From Podaxis mareebaensis (Eukaryota; Basidiomycota; Agaricomycetes; Agaricales; Agaricaceae), in assembly GCA_018524725.1 (NCBI GenBank), contig JAEUWP010000553.1:1-64000 (forward strand): a stretch of 64,000 nucleotides of DNA, in the 5' to 3' direction. Below are positions 10,716-23,424 of the stretch, piece after piece. The translations under genes and the position numbers were made by a program. The stretch's first letter is position 1; every line of letters starts with the position of its first letter. The notes beneath the pieces were generated by a model. The model saw only the letters and a list, made by a program, of their open reading frames with translations, was not told the origin of the DNA and searched no databases.

Positions 10716-12838
10716 ATGGCTTTGTTCCCTTCCACCCTGGGAGCAGCTTGGGATGAATCCCAATTCTCTGATCCCCTCCCCACTCTTCCCTCCTTCACCC
10801 CTCTTTTTCCCCCTGCCATTGTGCAGCCTCATGGCAATGTGCAGCTGACCCATGGAATGGATTGGTCATCCATCCATGAATCTCTTGGTGACACTTTATG
10901 CAACATAGATGTCACTGACACTAATGATGTCATGAGACTGAACTGCCTCATGTCCCTGCTCAGTTTCATCTCATTCTATCTCACTAATTGGGCTGATACA
11001 GGTGACATGTCAACATTTGAGGGTACCCCCCATCTCATCTACATCCTCCGAACCATTGTGCATTCTGATCAATTGCACAACAAATCTGTCCCTTTCAATG
11101 ATTATAAATTAAAACTTTATGATTACATTTCCATGCAATTCCCACCCTCTCACACCCTATCCCCTACCCCCACTCCCACATCCACTGGACATCACAACAA
11201 TTGTTGGGCTAAAAAGGCTCCAGCTGTATCCCTCCCTCCCCATAGATGTTACTGGGCAGACCCAGAACTCCTCTATCCTTCCCTCTGATGTCATTGGGCA
11301 GTCCCAAGACTCAAATTCACAATTTGCTCAGGACACAGCTTATGCAATTGCCCTCTCTCACCTCTCACCAGCTGACTCCAACAAACCAGGTGAGTCCTCC
11401 AGTTCAAATATCAATACCAATATACTCCCCCCTCCTTCCACCACTCCTGACACCTAACCCAAGACTTTTAGTCCAGGGAAGGGTAACCCTAATCCTAACC
11501 CTAGTTTGTGGTCTACTGTCACTTGTAGATGGGTGCCTCACAAACTAGTAGCTGCTCAAGAACAGTGTAAGCCTATCATCACTCCTGTGTTCCCTCTCCA
11601 TCTCCCTAAACTCTTCCCCCCTTCTTCTACCCCTCCTCCCTTCAACTACAAGACCTGCCCCAGGTCTAATGCCCTCTCCCCTTCTACTCAGAGGTAATCT
11701 TATGCCAAGGCTGCCTCCAACTCACCTATGAACCCTGAGGAACTGCAAAAATATGCTGCTCTTCAAAACCAATTTCCTCAGATGTTGCTGGTCAAATCAT
11801 TAACTTTCTCAGATCTTCTGGAGACATCAAATCATCCTCTCCTTCACCTAAATCTTCCCCTTCCCCCCATCCCTCCAACAAACCTAAGGCCACTCAAGGC
11901 CCATCATGTAAGAATATTGTTATACCATACAATGATATCTTTAAACCAATACACATCACCTCCCTTGACCTTGTAGTCTAAAACAGCAACAATGCCCTTT
12001 ACCAGAAGGGCTTCTTACTCAAAATAGAATCAGCCAAGTTTAATGACTGAACTCTCTGGTTGACTACTAACCAGGTTGCCACTAATGATGAACTCCTCAT
12101 TGTCAAAAAGGACATTCCTGATTCAAACAGGTTGGCCTTTGTCACACCCAAAATGAGGAATGCCATTGTCCCCTCTTTGCCCATGTCCAAATTATTCATC
12201 AAGCTGATGAACCTTCCCTATTTTTGTTCAGACAGCACCCCCCATGTCACTGATGACTTCAAGGAGGTCATCAAACATTCTCCTTATCATGAGATAATTC
12301 AGCATTTCATAAGTAAACCCTGCTTCCATTGTGTATCCCCTTATTCAGACTCCACCATCCTCTTTTTTGACCTCTGGGATCCACAATCTGCCATGAGGGC
12401 AAAACTCCTTATTAATCACACCCTTCTATTTGAAAACTGCATTTGCACTTTCTGAGGTGCAACCATGCATACTGCCAGCCTCCTTTGCAACAGATGTTGG
12501 AGGTAGGACCACCCTACTCATCTTTACAAGGCATGCAATCCAAGGTGTGCCATATGTGGAGATCCTCACACACTAAAAATCACTGCTATGATGGCTTCTG
12601 CTGCCATGGCAAAGCTGGTCTGAATCCATGTCCCCCAACCCCTGCCAACATCAAAGACTGTCTACACATGACCTCTTTCTACTGCCTATCATGTGACTCC
12701 AAGGAGCATCATGCAAATTCAGAGAAATGCCCCTTCTTCTGACACCAATATGATCAAGAATGGATTTCCACTAAGCTCTATGAACTCAAAGCAGAAAAGA
12801 ATTGCCACAACTTCAACTCTGGTACTGTAAATGTCTAA
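10716..12838 (+). pseudogene. LINE B ORF1 (Gag-like) remnant
   Basis: The open segments are 10716-11288, 11728-11976, 12060-12455 and 12443-12742, in shifting frames. The N-terminal part is Ser/Pro/Thr-rich. The middle holds a conserved block (near 12190-12400). The C-terminus has at least three Cys/His clusters (CNRCW, CAICGDPH, CLSCDSKEHH near 12490-12720) like nucleic-acid-binding ORF1 proteins. The same architecture appears at 59880-61590. Frameshifts and TGA codons make it non-functional. Confidence 0.75.
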
Positions 12839-12879
12839 AGGACAATCTTCCAGCCTAACTTCCTTTTCCTCTCTTCCCA

Positions 12880-15800
12880 TTTTGTTTTTTAATGTTCACT
12901 GTTCCAGGAACACCATCAAAATTCTCTTAAATGACCCCCTTTTCAAAGACATTCTAGTTCTTTATATCTAAGAACCACCATTCAGAATCATATAGAACAT
13001 TCCATCTACTGACAACTCTGAAGGAGTACCATATAAAGGAATGCCATACAATCCTAATTGGTGCCTTTTTATTTCAGATGACAAGTGCCCAAGAACTGTG
13101 ACCTTCATTTGCAATTCATGTGCATCCCTTCTACCAGTTTCATACCCAGATATTATTTCCTCACCAGACTTCCAACTCATTTCTCTCTCTTTTCCAAAGA
13201 AGTTGTACTTCCTTAACTGCTACCTTGACCCTTCTGATGATTCTGCCATCCCCTATCTTGAATCACACATCCACCTTTTCCCTAAAAACATTATTTGTGC
13301 AGGTGGAGACTTCAACATCCATTCCCCCAAATGGGACTCATACATCTTTCACAACTCCACTAGAGTAGACCTCCTCACTTCACTGACATTATGAATTCTT
13401 TAGGTCTTACACTTTCACAGTTGAAAAGTATATACACATCCCATTTGATGACTCCAAACACCCTTCTGTTATTGACCTTATCTTCATGATAGATGACCCA
13501 CTTCAGCCAAGCCCAGTCCACTCAATATGTGACAACTAGCAATTCAAATCCAACCACCTCCCTCTCTTCACTTCCCTCCCCATCCCCTCCCCTTTTCAAC
13601 CCTTCATTAAGAAGCACACCATCCCCTGAGACTCTGAAGAGGAAGCCACTTTCCTCTATTCTATCACTATACACCTACAACTCATACCATCCATCTTCAA
13701 CTCCAATCAAGATGTCCTCACATATGCCTCAGCCATGTCTTCTATCATTGACCAAGAATGGCAGAACAATGCCAAAATAGTCAAGATCTGCACTAGATCC
13801 AAGCCTTGGTGGAATCCCCAGTGCTCAGCCTTCCAACATCATAAGTCCAAGGCAAATTGGTCTAAATTCTGGTGGGTTACATGCCAATCCAAACACTCAT
13901 TCTTTGACAAGAAAATCAAGGACATTGCTGAAGAAAATCAGTGTCCATGGGACCTTATGTCCTGGGTTGATAAGAGGAACCTCCCCCCCTCCCAATCCAT
14001 CTCTTTCAACAGGAAGAGTTGTAATGAGCTAGATGACCTCTGGCATGCTCTTGACTCTTCCTACAATTCTGCCTCTAACTGCCCAGTTGATCTAAGTGCC
14101 ATTGACTCCATTGACACCCAATTGGAGCATCCATGGCCTCCTTTCTCTAACACTGAGTTATTTGATGTTCTCAATCCATGTGCTAACTCATCTGCTCCAG
14201 GTCCTGATCACCTATCCTGGGTGCATATCAAACTCCTCATGTCTAACAATACACTCCACTACAACTTCCTCCTCTTCACCTCCAAATGCATCAAATTCTC
14301 CACCTGACTGGAACACTTCAAAAACTCCACCTCTGTCATCATCCCAAAGCCCAACAAACCTCACTATTCCACCCTAAAGATGTTCCACTCCATTGTCCTC
14401 CTCAACACACCCAGTAAACTCATTGAGGAAATGATCTCCACATGAATGCAATTTGAAGCTGCCCAATTTAACCTCATCCACCCCCTTTAATTCAGAGGCA
14501 TCATTTAGTGCTCAACTGAAGACACCAGCATTTATGTTACACACCTAGTCTGCTCAGGTTGGAAGCACAAACTCAAGACAAGCATCATTGTATTTGATGT
14601 CACCAATTTTTCCCCTCCACCAATCACTCTGTCCTTTGTGCCACTCTCAAGCACCATGGTTTCAATTCCAACCTTGTCTCCTTCTTTTCTCACTACTTAA
14701 AGGATTGCTTCACTACATATTCTTGGAACAATCATCTTTCCCCTAAGTTTCCTGCTTCTGTAGGCATAGGCCAAGGTTCTACACTCTCACCCATCTTGAC
14801 TGCCCTTTTGCTTTCTCCATTTATGTACAACTTCTCTTCCGACCCTTGCTGTAAGATAGTATCTTTTGTTGACAATGGACTCATTGCTGTTCAGTCAGAC
14901 TTGTCCACTACTAACTCAAGTCTTCTCACACAGGTCTATAAATCTTGTGAAGATTACCTCTGTCACTTTGGTTTTGTTCTTAAAAGAGACAAGACTGAGG
15001 CCTTCCACTTTTCTAATCACTCATCCCATGAACCCAATCCCCCTATCCCTATCAATGACTTGCTCACCATCCATCCCAAACCTTACCTCCACTACCTTGG
15101 CTTCTGGTTTGACAGGAGCCTTGCCTTCAAAGAACATGTCCAGTTTTACTCAACCAAGGCCCTTTCCACTGTCTGATGCATGTGCATGCTTGGAAACTCC
15201 ATCTGCAGTCTCTCCCCTCTTCACAAGAGGCTTCTCTACCAATCCTGTGTGGTATCCATAGCCACATATGGATTCTGCCTCTGGTTCAACTGAAATGCAA
15301 AGTTCTGTAGACTTATCAAATCCCTCCAGTGCATGCAAAGACAGGCTGCCCTCTGGATAACTGGTGTGTTCTGTACCACCTCCTTGGGTGGGGTTGAGGC
15401 CATCACCAGTCTCATACCCATCCAACTCCACCTCTTCAAACTTGCAAAAAGATGCTTCCTCCACTTCCATACCCTCTCCCTATTCCACCCCCTTAAGCTC
15501 CTCACATGTGATGTTGACCCCTTAAACATGTGTCACACCAAACAGTGCTCTACAGCACTTGATTTTGTATCAGACACCCAATTGGTCATGGACTAGTTCC
15601 AGTGCCTCCATCCTAGTGCTAAACCTGGCCAGTGCCTACTGGACTTGTTTAGTAATCAAATCAAATTCATCAAGTGTCCTGACCCTTCAAAAGAAGGCAC
15701 CATGGCACTTCATATTGCCAATGCCTCCTGTGCCTGGGACCTTTCTTTTTCCTCTCCTGTGTCATTAGTAGTAGCTACAGATGGCTCAGTTCCCTCCAAC

Positions 15801-16710
15801 ACTTCTCTATCCACCACCTCTGCATTTCTAGTTTTTAACTCTTCTTCTACAGACATTCTTTCTTCTTCCATTCACCCATACAGTGAAGTTCTCTCTTTTG
15901 ACACTGAATCATACACTCTTTGACTTGGTCTATTCTCTTCCATTTCCTCCACTTCCTCTCTCAATATCTCTTCAATTGTAGTTTTTACAGACTCAATTTC
16001 TTCAGCTAAACTTTTATTTTCTTATAGCCCCCACAGTGTGCACCAAGACTCCATTGTGGTTGCTCCCCTCCTCCATCAATAGCTCTCCTCCTCTCCTCTA
16101 AACCATGTCCACTTCTGGTCAATCCCCTCCTCAGCAAAATAGTCTGTTCACTACCAGGTGCATCAGCTGGCTAAATCCCTCCATCTCCCCAATAATAGAT
16201 GCCAACCTTTCCACACTTCCCTCAGTTTCATTTGCAACTACTATACTACAAAATGCCTTTCATTATGGCAAACTCACATGAACAACCCCTCATACCACAG
16301 ACATTCATGGCTCTCCCTTCTCAATTCCACTGAGCAACCTCTCTAACCCAAGTATGCCAAAGGCAGCACTTGGCTCAATTTGCCCCTCAGCTGAGATGCC
16401 CAGCTATGTGCACACTTCACAAGATGCATGACCAACCATGCACCCATCAGCACCTTTCAACAGTGCTTCTTTCCTGGGTGCCACATCACTTCCTGCCCCT
16501 GCAGAGAGATGCTAGAAACCCATGATCATATTCTTGATGATTGCCCTCACTACACTTACCCAGTAAGAGCCTGTGACAGCTTTTATTGGGTCATCAATTT
16601 CCTGGAACACAATTCCTCTGCATTCTCTTTTGCCAACCAGATCCAAGGACCACTCACATGGGAGGAGTTCACCACCCACTGCCTCATCCAGAGAGTGACT
16701 TGCTATTAAC
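12880..16710 (+). pseudogene. LINE B ORF2 remnant (endonuclease, RT, RNase H)
   Basis: An endonuclease/exonuclease/phosphatase-fold block lies at 13040-13340 (GGDFNIHSPKWD near 13302-13338). Reverse transcriptase lies at about 14140-15170. Its catalytic motif reads FVDNGL near 14866 instead of the expected F-V-D-D, so the second aspartate is lost. An RNase H start (VVATDGSVP) lies near 15770, and the C-terminal Cys/His motif (CFFPGCHITSCPC) lies near 16470-16505. Many stops are present. Fungal Tad-clade LINEs have this domain order. Confidence 0.8.
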
Positions 16711-17406
16711 AGAGTCCTGGACATGTTATCTCTTTCCTACTTGCCTCATAGCTAGCTCCCTGCTCCTACACCTCTTCATTTTCTTTTCTCTCCATCTCTC
16801 TTAAGCATCTTGTTAAGTTAGTTTCACTCTCTTTTCAGTTCATTGTCTCTAGTGTAGCTCTATGCTTCCTACTCTCTTCCTTTTCTCACTTTCTTGTTTC
16901 TTTTCTTTCTCTTTAGTTTCAGTATTGGGACTGCTATCATGCACCCATTTGTAGTAGCTAGTTCTATTGCAATAAATGTCAATTAAAAAAAAATGGCTTG
17001 TACCAGGCTGTTTCAGCAGCTCTGGTCTACAACTGCAGAAACTTGGTCAATGTGATGAGGAGAGCAGTTAGCAATATCATGGCCTCTGATGCTGAGCTCT
17101 TTGCCATCTGATTGGCACTGACCTGGGCTGTACACCTGGAAGGTGTCAATACTATTATAGTATGGACTGACTCACTGGCCTCAGCCAAGAGATCAGTTGA
17201 TCTCTCTCCCACATCAGAGCAAGTACATGTCCTGGCAGTCATTCATCTTCTTTTCCCCTGGCTGGCTCAGCCTGGGAGAAAGCTCCAATTCTGGGATGTT
17301 CCCTCTGGGGACCCCTGGGAAATCCATGGGGCAGTGCATGAGCATGCCACTACTCTCCTGTCTGTAGCCCTAGGGACACAGGTGATCAGATCCCTTAATC
17401 AACAGC

Positions 17407-18771
17407 TGTTATGAACCAGCCCAGCACACCCTGCTGCAACCATATCTATATTGCCTTAGTCCATGAACTTGGACTCCCCAATGCCTCCTGCCAGACCACC
17501 CAACCTACAGGTATACCAGATGAAGACCCCATTCACTATTGTAATCAAGCCTTTGCCAATTGTTGCCTTCCTGGTCACACATCTCTATTCTCTGAAGACT
17601 GGCTGACACCTGGACCCCTATTCTACTTGACCAACTGTATGATGACTGAAATCCTCCACATCACCTGGGAGAATGCTCCCTTCACTCACATCTTCAATCC
17701 TGATGGATTATACATCCAAACAACTCACAATAACTTCAACTCCACCTGGGCACATGGTTGGAAGATGATTCCTTACACTGGAGAGCCAATCATATTCCTT
17801 CATCCTTACATGATGTATCCACCTGAGGTCATCCCACATATCATCAAGTACAAAGTCACTCAAGGACTCTACTTTTGAGAAGTAGAAGTCTATTGTCTCA
17901 ACCCTAACTCCAATGAACCTCCAGCCATCCCTCCCCACAGATTGCAGCTTCCTCCACTCCATAGCATCGACTCCAACATCCCCAGCATTGATGACTCAGA
18001 ACCCACTGCAGATCCTCCTCCTTATCCACCTCCCTATGTCACTGCAGACATCTCATTGTCATCATTGTCATCATTGTCACCACACTGCAGCATGCTCGTT
18101 ATTCATGAGTCAGATTTTTTTGACTCACCTCTTGTTGGGAACTTCTCTGTTCCCAGTTCTGCCTTGTCACCAGCCTCTTACTCCTCTGACTCCAATGGAT
18201 ATCTTCACCCCAATATGGACTTGTAACATAACTAGTAAATAGTTTCTTTCTTATCTCTCTTGCTACAGATGCTTTGCCTTGTATCCCTGTATCCCACCTG
18301 AACTCTGACTTGTATGATTTCCTTATCTAGCTAGTTTCCCTTCTTGTCTAGTTTCCATCTTTGTCTTAGTTTCTATTCTCGTCCCACTCCACTCCATAGT
18401 TTCACTTCTATTGACTCTTGGACTTGTAGCCTTACTTCATCATAGTTACCTTCTTAGGACTTTAGAAGTAAAGCTTAAATAGCTGCTCATGTACTGGAAG
18501 CACAAGCTTCCTATATTCTCAAATTCAGAATATTGCTTTGCTTTATCTCTGGATTGACATTAGTTCATGATCAGTGTGGTAGTAAACATCTTATCAGTCA
18601 TACTCTCGACTAATAAGCATTCAACCTCTGAGTGTGCTTAACTGGACACTTGCCTCACCACCTTCTTATCATGATCCTTCTTGCTAGATCCTAGTGCCTC
18701 TGCAAACCATCTAGTGAGATAGCTGCCCCCTAGCAAAGCTTAGGTGACCAGTGATAAGGACCATCCTAACA
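17407..18771 (+). repeat. Solo LTR, family 1 (1,365 bp), TSD ACAGC
   Basis: It starts TGTTATGAACC and ends CATCCTAACA. It is flanked by ACAGC at 17402-17406 and 18772-18776. It aligns end to end with the LTRs of the chromovirus at 49484-59742. Nearly every CpG of those younger copies is TpG or CpA here, making it the oldest of the three. Confidence 0.93.
17411..18226 (+). pseudogene. U3 ORF in the old solo LTR, one TGA
   Basis: ATG is at LTR base 5. There are 272 codons in one frame, against 275 in the young copies, so the net length difference is in frame. The only interruption is TGA at 17876-17878, where the copy at 49.5 kb has CGA (context Y-F-R-E-V-E-V). The Ser-rich acidic tail and the DMDL end are retained. 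Frame retention despite heavy CpG loss argues that the frame was protein coding. Confidence 0.75.
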
Positions 18772-19374
18772 ACAGCTAAAGAACATTGTTAATTCTTGCC
18801 TTGATGCCTGGAAGGCAGTCTTCCAGGAGCTGAAATACAGGAGACACCAGTTCCTTGAGATCCTGGACCCTGGCTTGAAATGGCTGCTTCAACCCAGGTA
18901 CCACTCTGGTGGCACCTGGTTCTCACTTCTCAAGGGTGTGCCACCCTTCCTATCAGCACACTTTGCAAGATGTGTCCTTAGACATGTCCCCATTGGGTCC
19001 TACAGGGTCTAATTCTTCCCACAGAAGGAATTCTCCTGTTCATGTGGCTCAGCCATGGTCAAGACATGTGATCACATCTTGCAGTGGTACACCTGCTTCA
19101 AGGACCACATCAAGGACCCCATCTATTTGGGGGACTTGATCAAGTTCCTGAAAACAAATGCCCAGGCATTTGCTTTTAGGACTAATCCTTCAGACATTGG
19201 ATAACTGCCAAACCCAGTCTGGTTATAGACTTTAGGCCTAGGCCCTTGCATCCTTTATAGTGAATTAACACCTATCCAACTGCAACCACTGCTGTCCACT
19301 GGTTTTTGCTAGTAGTAGTTAACTGGAAATCAACCCATTGTTCTGGTTGTGGGTCCCTTCAGGGATTGGCTTCT

Positions 19375-19413
19375 GGGGGCAGGCAGGGGGCAGGCAGGGG
19401 GCAGGCAGGGGGA
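19375..19413 (+). repeat. Short tandem repeat, 11-bp unit
   Basis: About three and a half copies of GGGGGCAGGCA lie in tandem inside the LINE C 3' UTR. Confidence 0.85.
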
Positions 19414-19616
19414 CCAGAATGGGGTAGCTTGTCTGGCAGCACTGCTGCACTGCCTTCATCCTGCACTTGGTAGCCTTTGGGAGGCAAGCCAAGTCAGCCC
19501 ACAGGGAGCTTATCCCTTGTGTCATCTTAGCATAGAGTAGATACAGTGATGTACTCTGCAACCAGACTGTGACTGAGCACCAGTATATAAATTAGTGAAC
19601 AAAAAAAAAAAAAAAA

Positions 19617-19935
19617 GTATGTAGCAGCTGTTGATGGAGGAAAGGAGATCAGGTGGATGAGGAACATTCTGACAGAGTTTAACTACCCACCTTCCCTTCC
19701 TTCCACTCTCCACATTGATAACAAGTCAGATATCAGTGTTGCTAAGAATCCTGAACACCATGGTAGGATAAAGCACCTGGACTTGAGGTTTTATTGGCTC
19801 CAAGAGGCAGTAGCTGATGGAGTTATCAATCCAGTTTATGTGCCTACTGATGAGCAACTGGCTGACATTCTCACCAAGGCTGTCTATCCCAAGACTATCA
19901 ACTTTGCTGTTCCATTACTTGGTCTCTGTAAGTAG
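19617..19935 (+). pseudogene. Ty1/copia RNase H C-terminal fragment
   Basis: The visible residues include DNKSDISVAKNPEHHGRIKH, a stretch typical of the end of copia Pol (H-x-R-T/I-K-H-I/L), and LADILTKAVYP. It stops at the TAG after GLCK. The 5' side is removed by LINE C, whose poly(A) abuts the fragment. A purine run (GATCAGGGGGGTA, 19948-19960) and an LTR follow, so this is the 3' end of one element. Confidence 0.85.
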
Positions 19936-19960
19936 TTAGACTGTTTGGATCAGGGGGGTA

Positions 19961-20355
19961 TGTTAGATTAAATGTGATTGATTGATCCTCTTACAGTCCC
20001 AAAGTAGATAGACCCTGTAGTCAGGTGATATATTGGACTTAGAGTAGGCCTATGGATGTCAGAGACTCCAGTCTCTTACAGTCATCCACAGGTGAGCCTG
20101 AGTTGCTTAGAACTCTTCCCAGTCTCTTACAGTCATCCATAGTTTGTTTTAGTGATTCCTAGTCACTCCCTTAGTCAAATCATTCTGTTTCTTCACTGTT
20201 AGGACTGTCTCCAGTCCCCCTAAGCTCTCCTTTCTTTACACCCAGAGGGCCCAGCCAACCTTTTGGTACCTTCCTATATGGTAAATAGGGGGATCTCACC
20301 TGCTGTGTGCACCACTAACTGAATGCCTGGGTACTGACTTGGTATCAACTTAACA
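19961..20355 (+). repeat. 3' LTR of the copia fragment
   Basis: It starts TGTTAG right after the GATCAGGGGGGTA polypurine tract and most likely ends CTTAACA at 20355. It has two internal copies of AGTCTCTTACAGTCATCCA, a motif shared with the sequence at 61938-62193. The right end is inferred only from the terminal inverted match. Confidence 0.6.
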
Positions 20356-20470
20356 AATTTCAAAAAGCTTTTGGCAATAGGTGTAAACTTTTTTGCACCA
20401 AGTACTGACAATATATTTACACTTCATGTTAGTCACAGTACTATGTGATTGTCATCAGGAGGCATCAGCC

Positions 20471-21655
20471 ATGGCACTCAACTTGGGGACTTATTTCTTA
20501 AAAATTGCTGGGTCTACCCAACCAGAGGACTGGGCAAAATAGGAACAGGATATTGTCAAAGCCAAGCAGTGCTGGTTTGATAACCTAGTAGTGATGGACA
20601 TACTACATGCTGAAAGTGTGCCAGTCTCTATCAGTCCAGTGATCTAAGACCTGAACCCAGGGAGTACAGATGCCAAACAGTGGCTTGAGATGGTCCTAGT
20701 GTCCATGCAAGTGCCAGCTCAGCCCAACTGTTGCCACCTTCACCCTCTGTTGTTCTCACTGCCCTCCACACATATGCTGCAAGTGACTCTTCAGGTGTCT
20801 TGCCAACATCTCCCCATACCTTTAGTGCTATCAGCACTGCAGCTGATACCTCCCCCAAATCTCACAGTTCTGACAGCAAAGTTTCCATCCCTTCTGTTGC
20901 ACACATTCATTAGGCCTTAGTGGATATGTCTCTGGATGACAACAATTCTCATGCCAGCTTGCCTCATGATGTGCCAGTTGCCAGTTTGTTATCCCCTTCA
21001 CTTGCTCTCTCTTCCTTCCTTATAACTTACACTCTTATTTGCAGCTGTTCACCAGGCTCTTTTAGCTATCTCATCCAATGATAAAAGCTCCCATTCTAAC
21101 TTGCAACCTAATATACCAAATGCTGGTAACCCACCCTCTCTTACTTTGTTTTTACATGATTCACCTCACCAACTCCACACCTAGCTGCAGATATCCATAG
21201 GGCACTTTTAAAGATGTCCTCTGATGCTGAAAGCTCCTCTTATAACTTGCATGCTGATATGCTGGATGCTAGTAAATCACTCTCACTCATTGTAGTTTCA
21301 TCTTTTTTCACCTGACAGCCCATGTACCTATCTACAGATGTTTACAGGGCACTTTTAGAGATGTCCTCCAGCATAGAAAGCTCCCCCACCCAAGTAACTG
21401 ATGATTTGCCAGATGCTGGTATGTTACTATACACTTTTACTTTCTTCCCATATGACTCAGACATTTAAAGATTCTAGTGATGGTCCATCTGTCCCAGATA
21501 TGACAGATATTCACCATATTCTCCTAATCATGCTGGACTCCAACAACAACATGGAGGCTGGTCTGTTTGGCACAACTGGGGCACTGGGGCCTTATACTGC
21601 AGCCAACTTTGACAACTATCTGGGACCAGATGACTATGTGACATTCACCAACTAA
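20471..21655 (+). pseudogene. Decayed spliced gene with repeated exon-intron modules
   Basis: A readable block starts near 20471 (MALNLGTYFLKIAG) with two internal stops. From about 21040 three modules repeat: an exon of roughly 70-90 bp (GGCACTTTTA-A/G-AGATGTCCTC ... GATGCTGG/A) followed by a 45-65 bp intron with GT...AG ends (GTAACCC, GTAAATC and GTATGTT donors). The last exon ends with LGPDDYVTFTN and TAA. The function is unknown. The setting suggests a transposon-associated or captured gene. Confidence 0.45.
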
Positions 21656-23424
21656 TATAATTATTATGCACATATTCTCTTGACTGTAATATTTTGCATG
21701 TAATCACTCTCCTTATTTGTGAATATATTTTCTCAACTTCCCACTTCTCCTCTCAGAGTGAAGAGCTAGTCAGCTTCTGGCTCACTCCTGGTGCCAGAAC
21801 TGTGGTGCCTGTTTACCCATCCAAACCCATTGCATGGCCAGTAGGCCCATTAGTCCTGTCTCACTCATTACATTGTATGGCTTCACTGGAGTGAGTCACT
21901 TACTACACTGTAGGTTGACTATGTATCTACATAGCCACCAAAATTATAGCCTGGAGACTGTGTGGAGCATGAAATTCTTCAAACAGGTTAGAAATAACTA
22001 GAAAACAAGGAAGATGTCATATTCTATCACAATTGTCATGCTGTGTGACAATCTTCACCTCAACTGGCTTTCTACCTTTTGTCCCTCCTTCCATGCTAGA
22101 ATTTGGCTATTTATGCAAACCCCTAATGCATATAATATTGGTGTGGAGTATTTGGGTGATTAGTACAGATGATTTCTTGACTGAAGGTAGAGATTTCATC
22201 AGTGTGTTACTCATGTCACATACAGGGCATCACACTGTTAAAAGGACTGATTTTGTAATATATCTTGAAAGTGATTTTGTGACCACAGTTCTTACCAGAA
22301 AATTCTGATAACTTGTACAGACATAGGAATCAGCCATAAAATAATGTATATAAAGTTTTACCTAGTTTGAGTCAGAATTGTGTACAGAATTTGGGAAATA
22401 TAATATAGTGTTAAAAGGACTGCTAAGTGACTGTATCTACTGCAGCTGTTGCAGAGAAATGATTTTCATCATAAGTGTTATGAACTTAGTAAATGTCTGC
22501 TATACATTTACCAATATGTTTTCAATCTATTTGTTCTTTGTTTTATCTGAAAGCTTTAGTCTTTAGTTTGTTTGTTACTTCTATATCTTTCTAACATTGA
22601 TTATGCTTATGTAATATCAAAAGTCATATGACTTTTACAGATTGATAAGTTTTCATTCTATTGTTAGAAAAGAAGACTTCTTTGATAAAGAACTTTTTGT
22701 ATTGAACTATTATTAGTAGAATTATGCTTCTATTGTTCTGAGTCAATCTCTGAGTTGAGCCTCAGTACCTTAAGAACTTCTGGAAAGTTCTACTGTAGAT
22801 ATATATTTAGATACACTGTCTAGTATATAAGTTGTCGACACTAACAAGTAGAAAGTATTATTTCTACTTGGTTAGGTGGAGACTCAAATAGAAAGTTTTT
22901 ATCAACAATAAGTGATACGATTTAAGTTCTCTTATATATCTCTATCACTCTCTAAGTTGCTTAAGGATTCTATTGAGGAAGTAGACATATTGTGTGACTA
23001 TAAGTAATAGTTATCTTAACATGTTGACTCTGTCAGTGCATAAAGGTAATCTATCTGTTAGTACATGAGAAGTCTCCTTTGATATGATCTGCAGATACAT
23101 ATCAGGCCTCTTTATGGACTGAAGTGGCCTCACTATAACAATGAGTGGGAATGTCCATGTCCTTCATTCCTTTCTGATCCCTCTCAGGTTTTCACACAAT
23201 ACAGTATACCTTAGCTTGGGGTTATAGCTCTTCTCTGCTCCATTAGAAACCCCATAGCCATCAGACTTCAGCATATAGTACTGAAAAATACATAGATATA
23301 TGTAAAATCTAGATACACTGTCTCCAAGTATGATATCATGAAATTTCATTTTGAAAGGGGTGGGGATTCCTGTCAGTCACATCACATTTGGGTTTATGAT
23401 TGGATTTGGGCACATCAACTCATT
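21656..23424. other. AT-rich CpG-depleted DNA, no gene seen
   Basis: Only short chance frames (under 95 codons) are present and no domain is recognised. The DNA becomes increasingly AT-rich toward the foldback at 23425. Confidence 0.6.

Larger units (their letters stand above)
10591..16995 (+). mobile_element. LINE copy B (Tad-like non-LTR retrotransposon), near full length, decayed
   Basis: The element has ORF1 with zinc-knuckle-like cysteines, and ORF2 with endonuclease, reverse transcriptase, RNase H start and a terminal Cys/His motif. Its 3' UTR contains TTGGGACTGCTATCATGCACCC and ends in an A-run at 16985-16993. It begins directly after the poly(A) of LINE A, in the same orientation. 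CpG is nearly absent and both frames carry several stops. Confidence 0.85.
16996..19616 (+). mobile_element. LINE copy C, 5'-truncated, split by a solo LTR
   Basis: The left piece (16996-17406) encodes the RNase H region (SDAELFAI near 17090, then VWTDSLASAKRS near 17161). The right piece (18777-19200) encodes the ORF2 C-terminus with a cysteine motif (FSCSCGSAMVKTCDHIL near 19030). A 3' UTR follows and ends in a 17-19 A run at about 19599-19616. The two pieces join in frame-like continuity once the LTR at 17407-18771 is removed. It is a different family from LINE A/B. It lies directly upstream of a copia RNase H fragment. Confidence 0.75.

Noticed and set aside
11484..11504. Telomere-like repeat (AACCCTAATCCTAACCCTAG)
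   Set aside because: Only about three degenerate units inside LINE ORF1. It is too short to be an interstitial telomere.
18049..18081. Microsatellite (TCATTG)n
   Set aside because: It is the degenerate Ser-codon run of the U3 frame, present as TCATCG/TCATCA in the younger copies, not an independent repeat.
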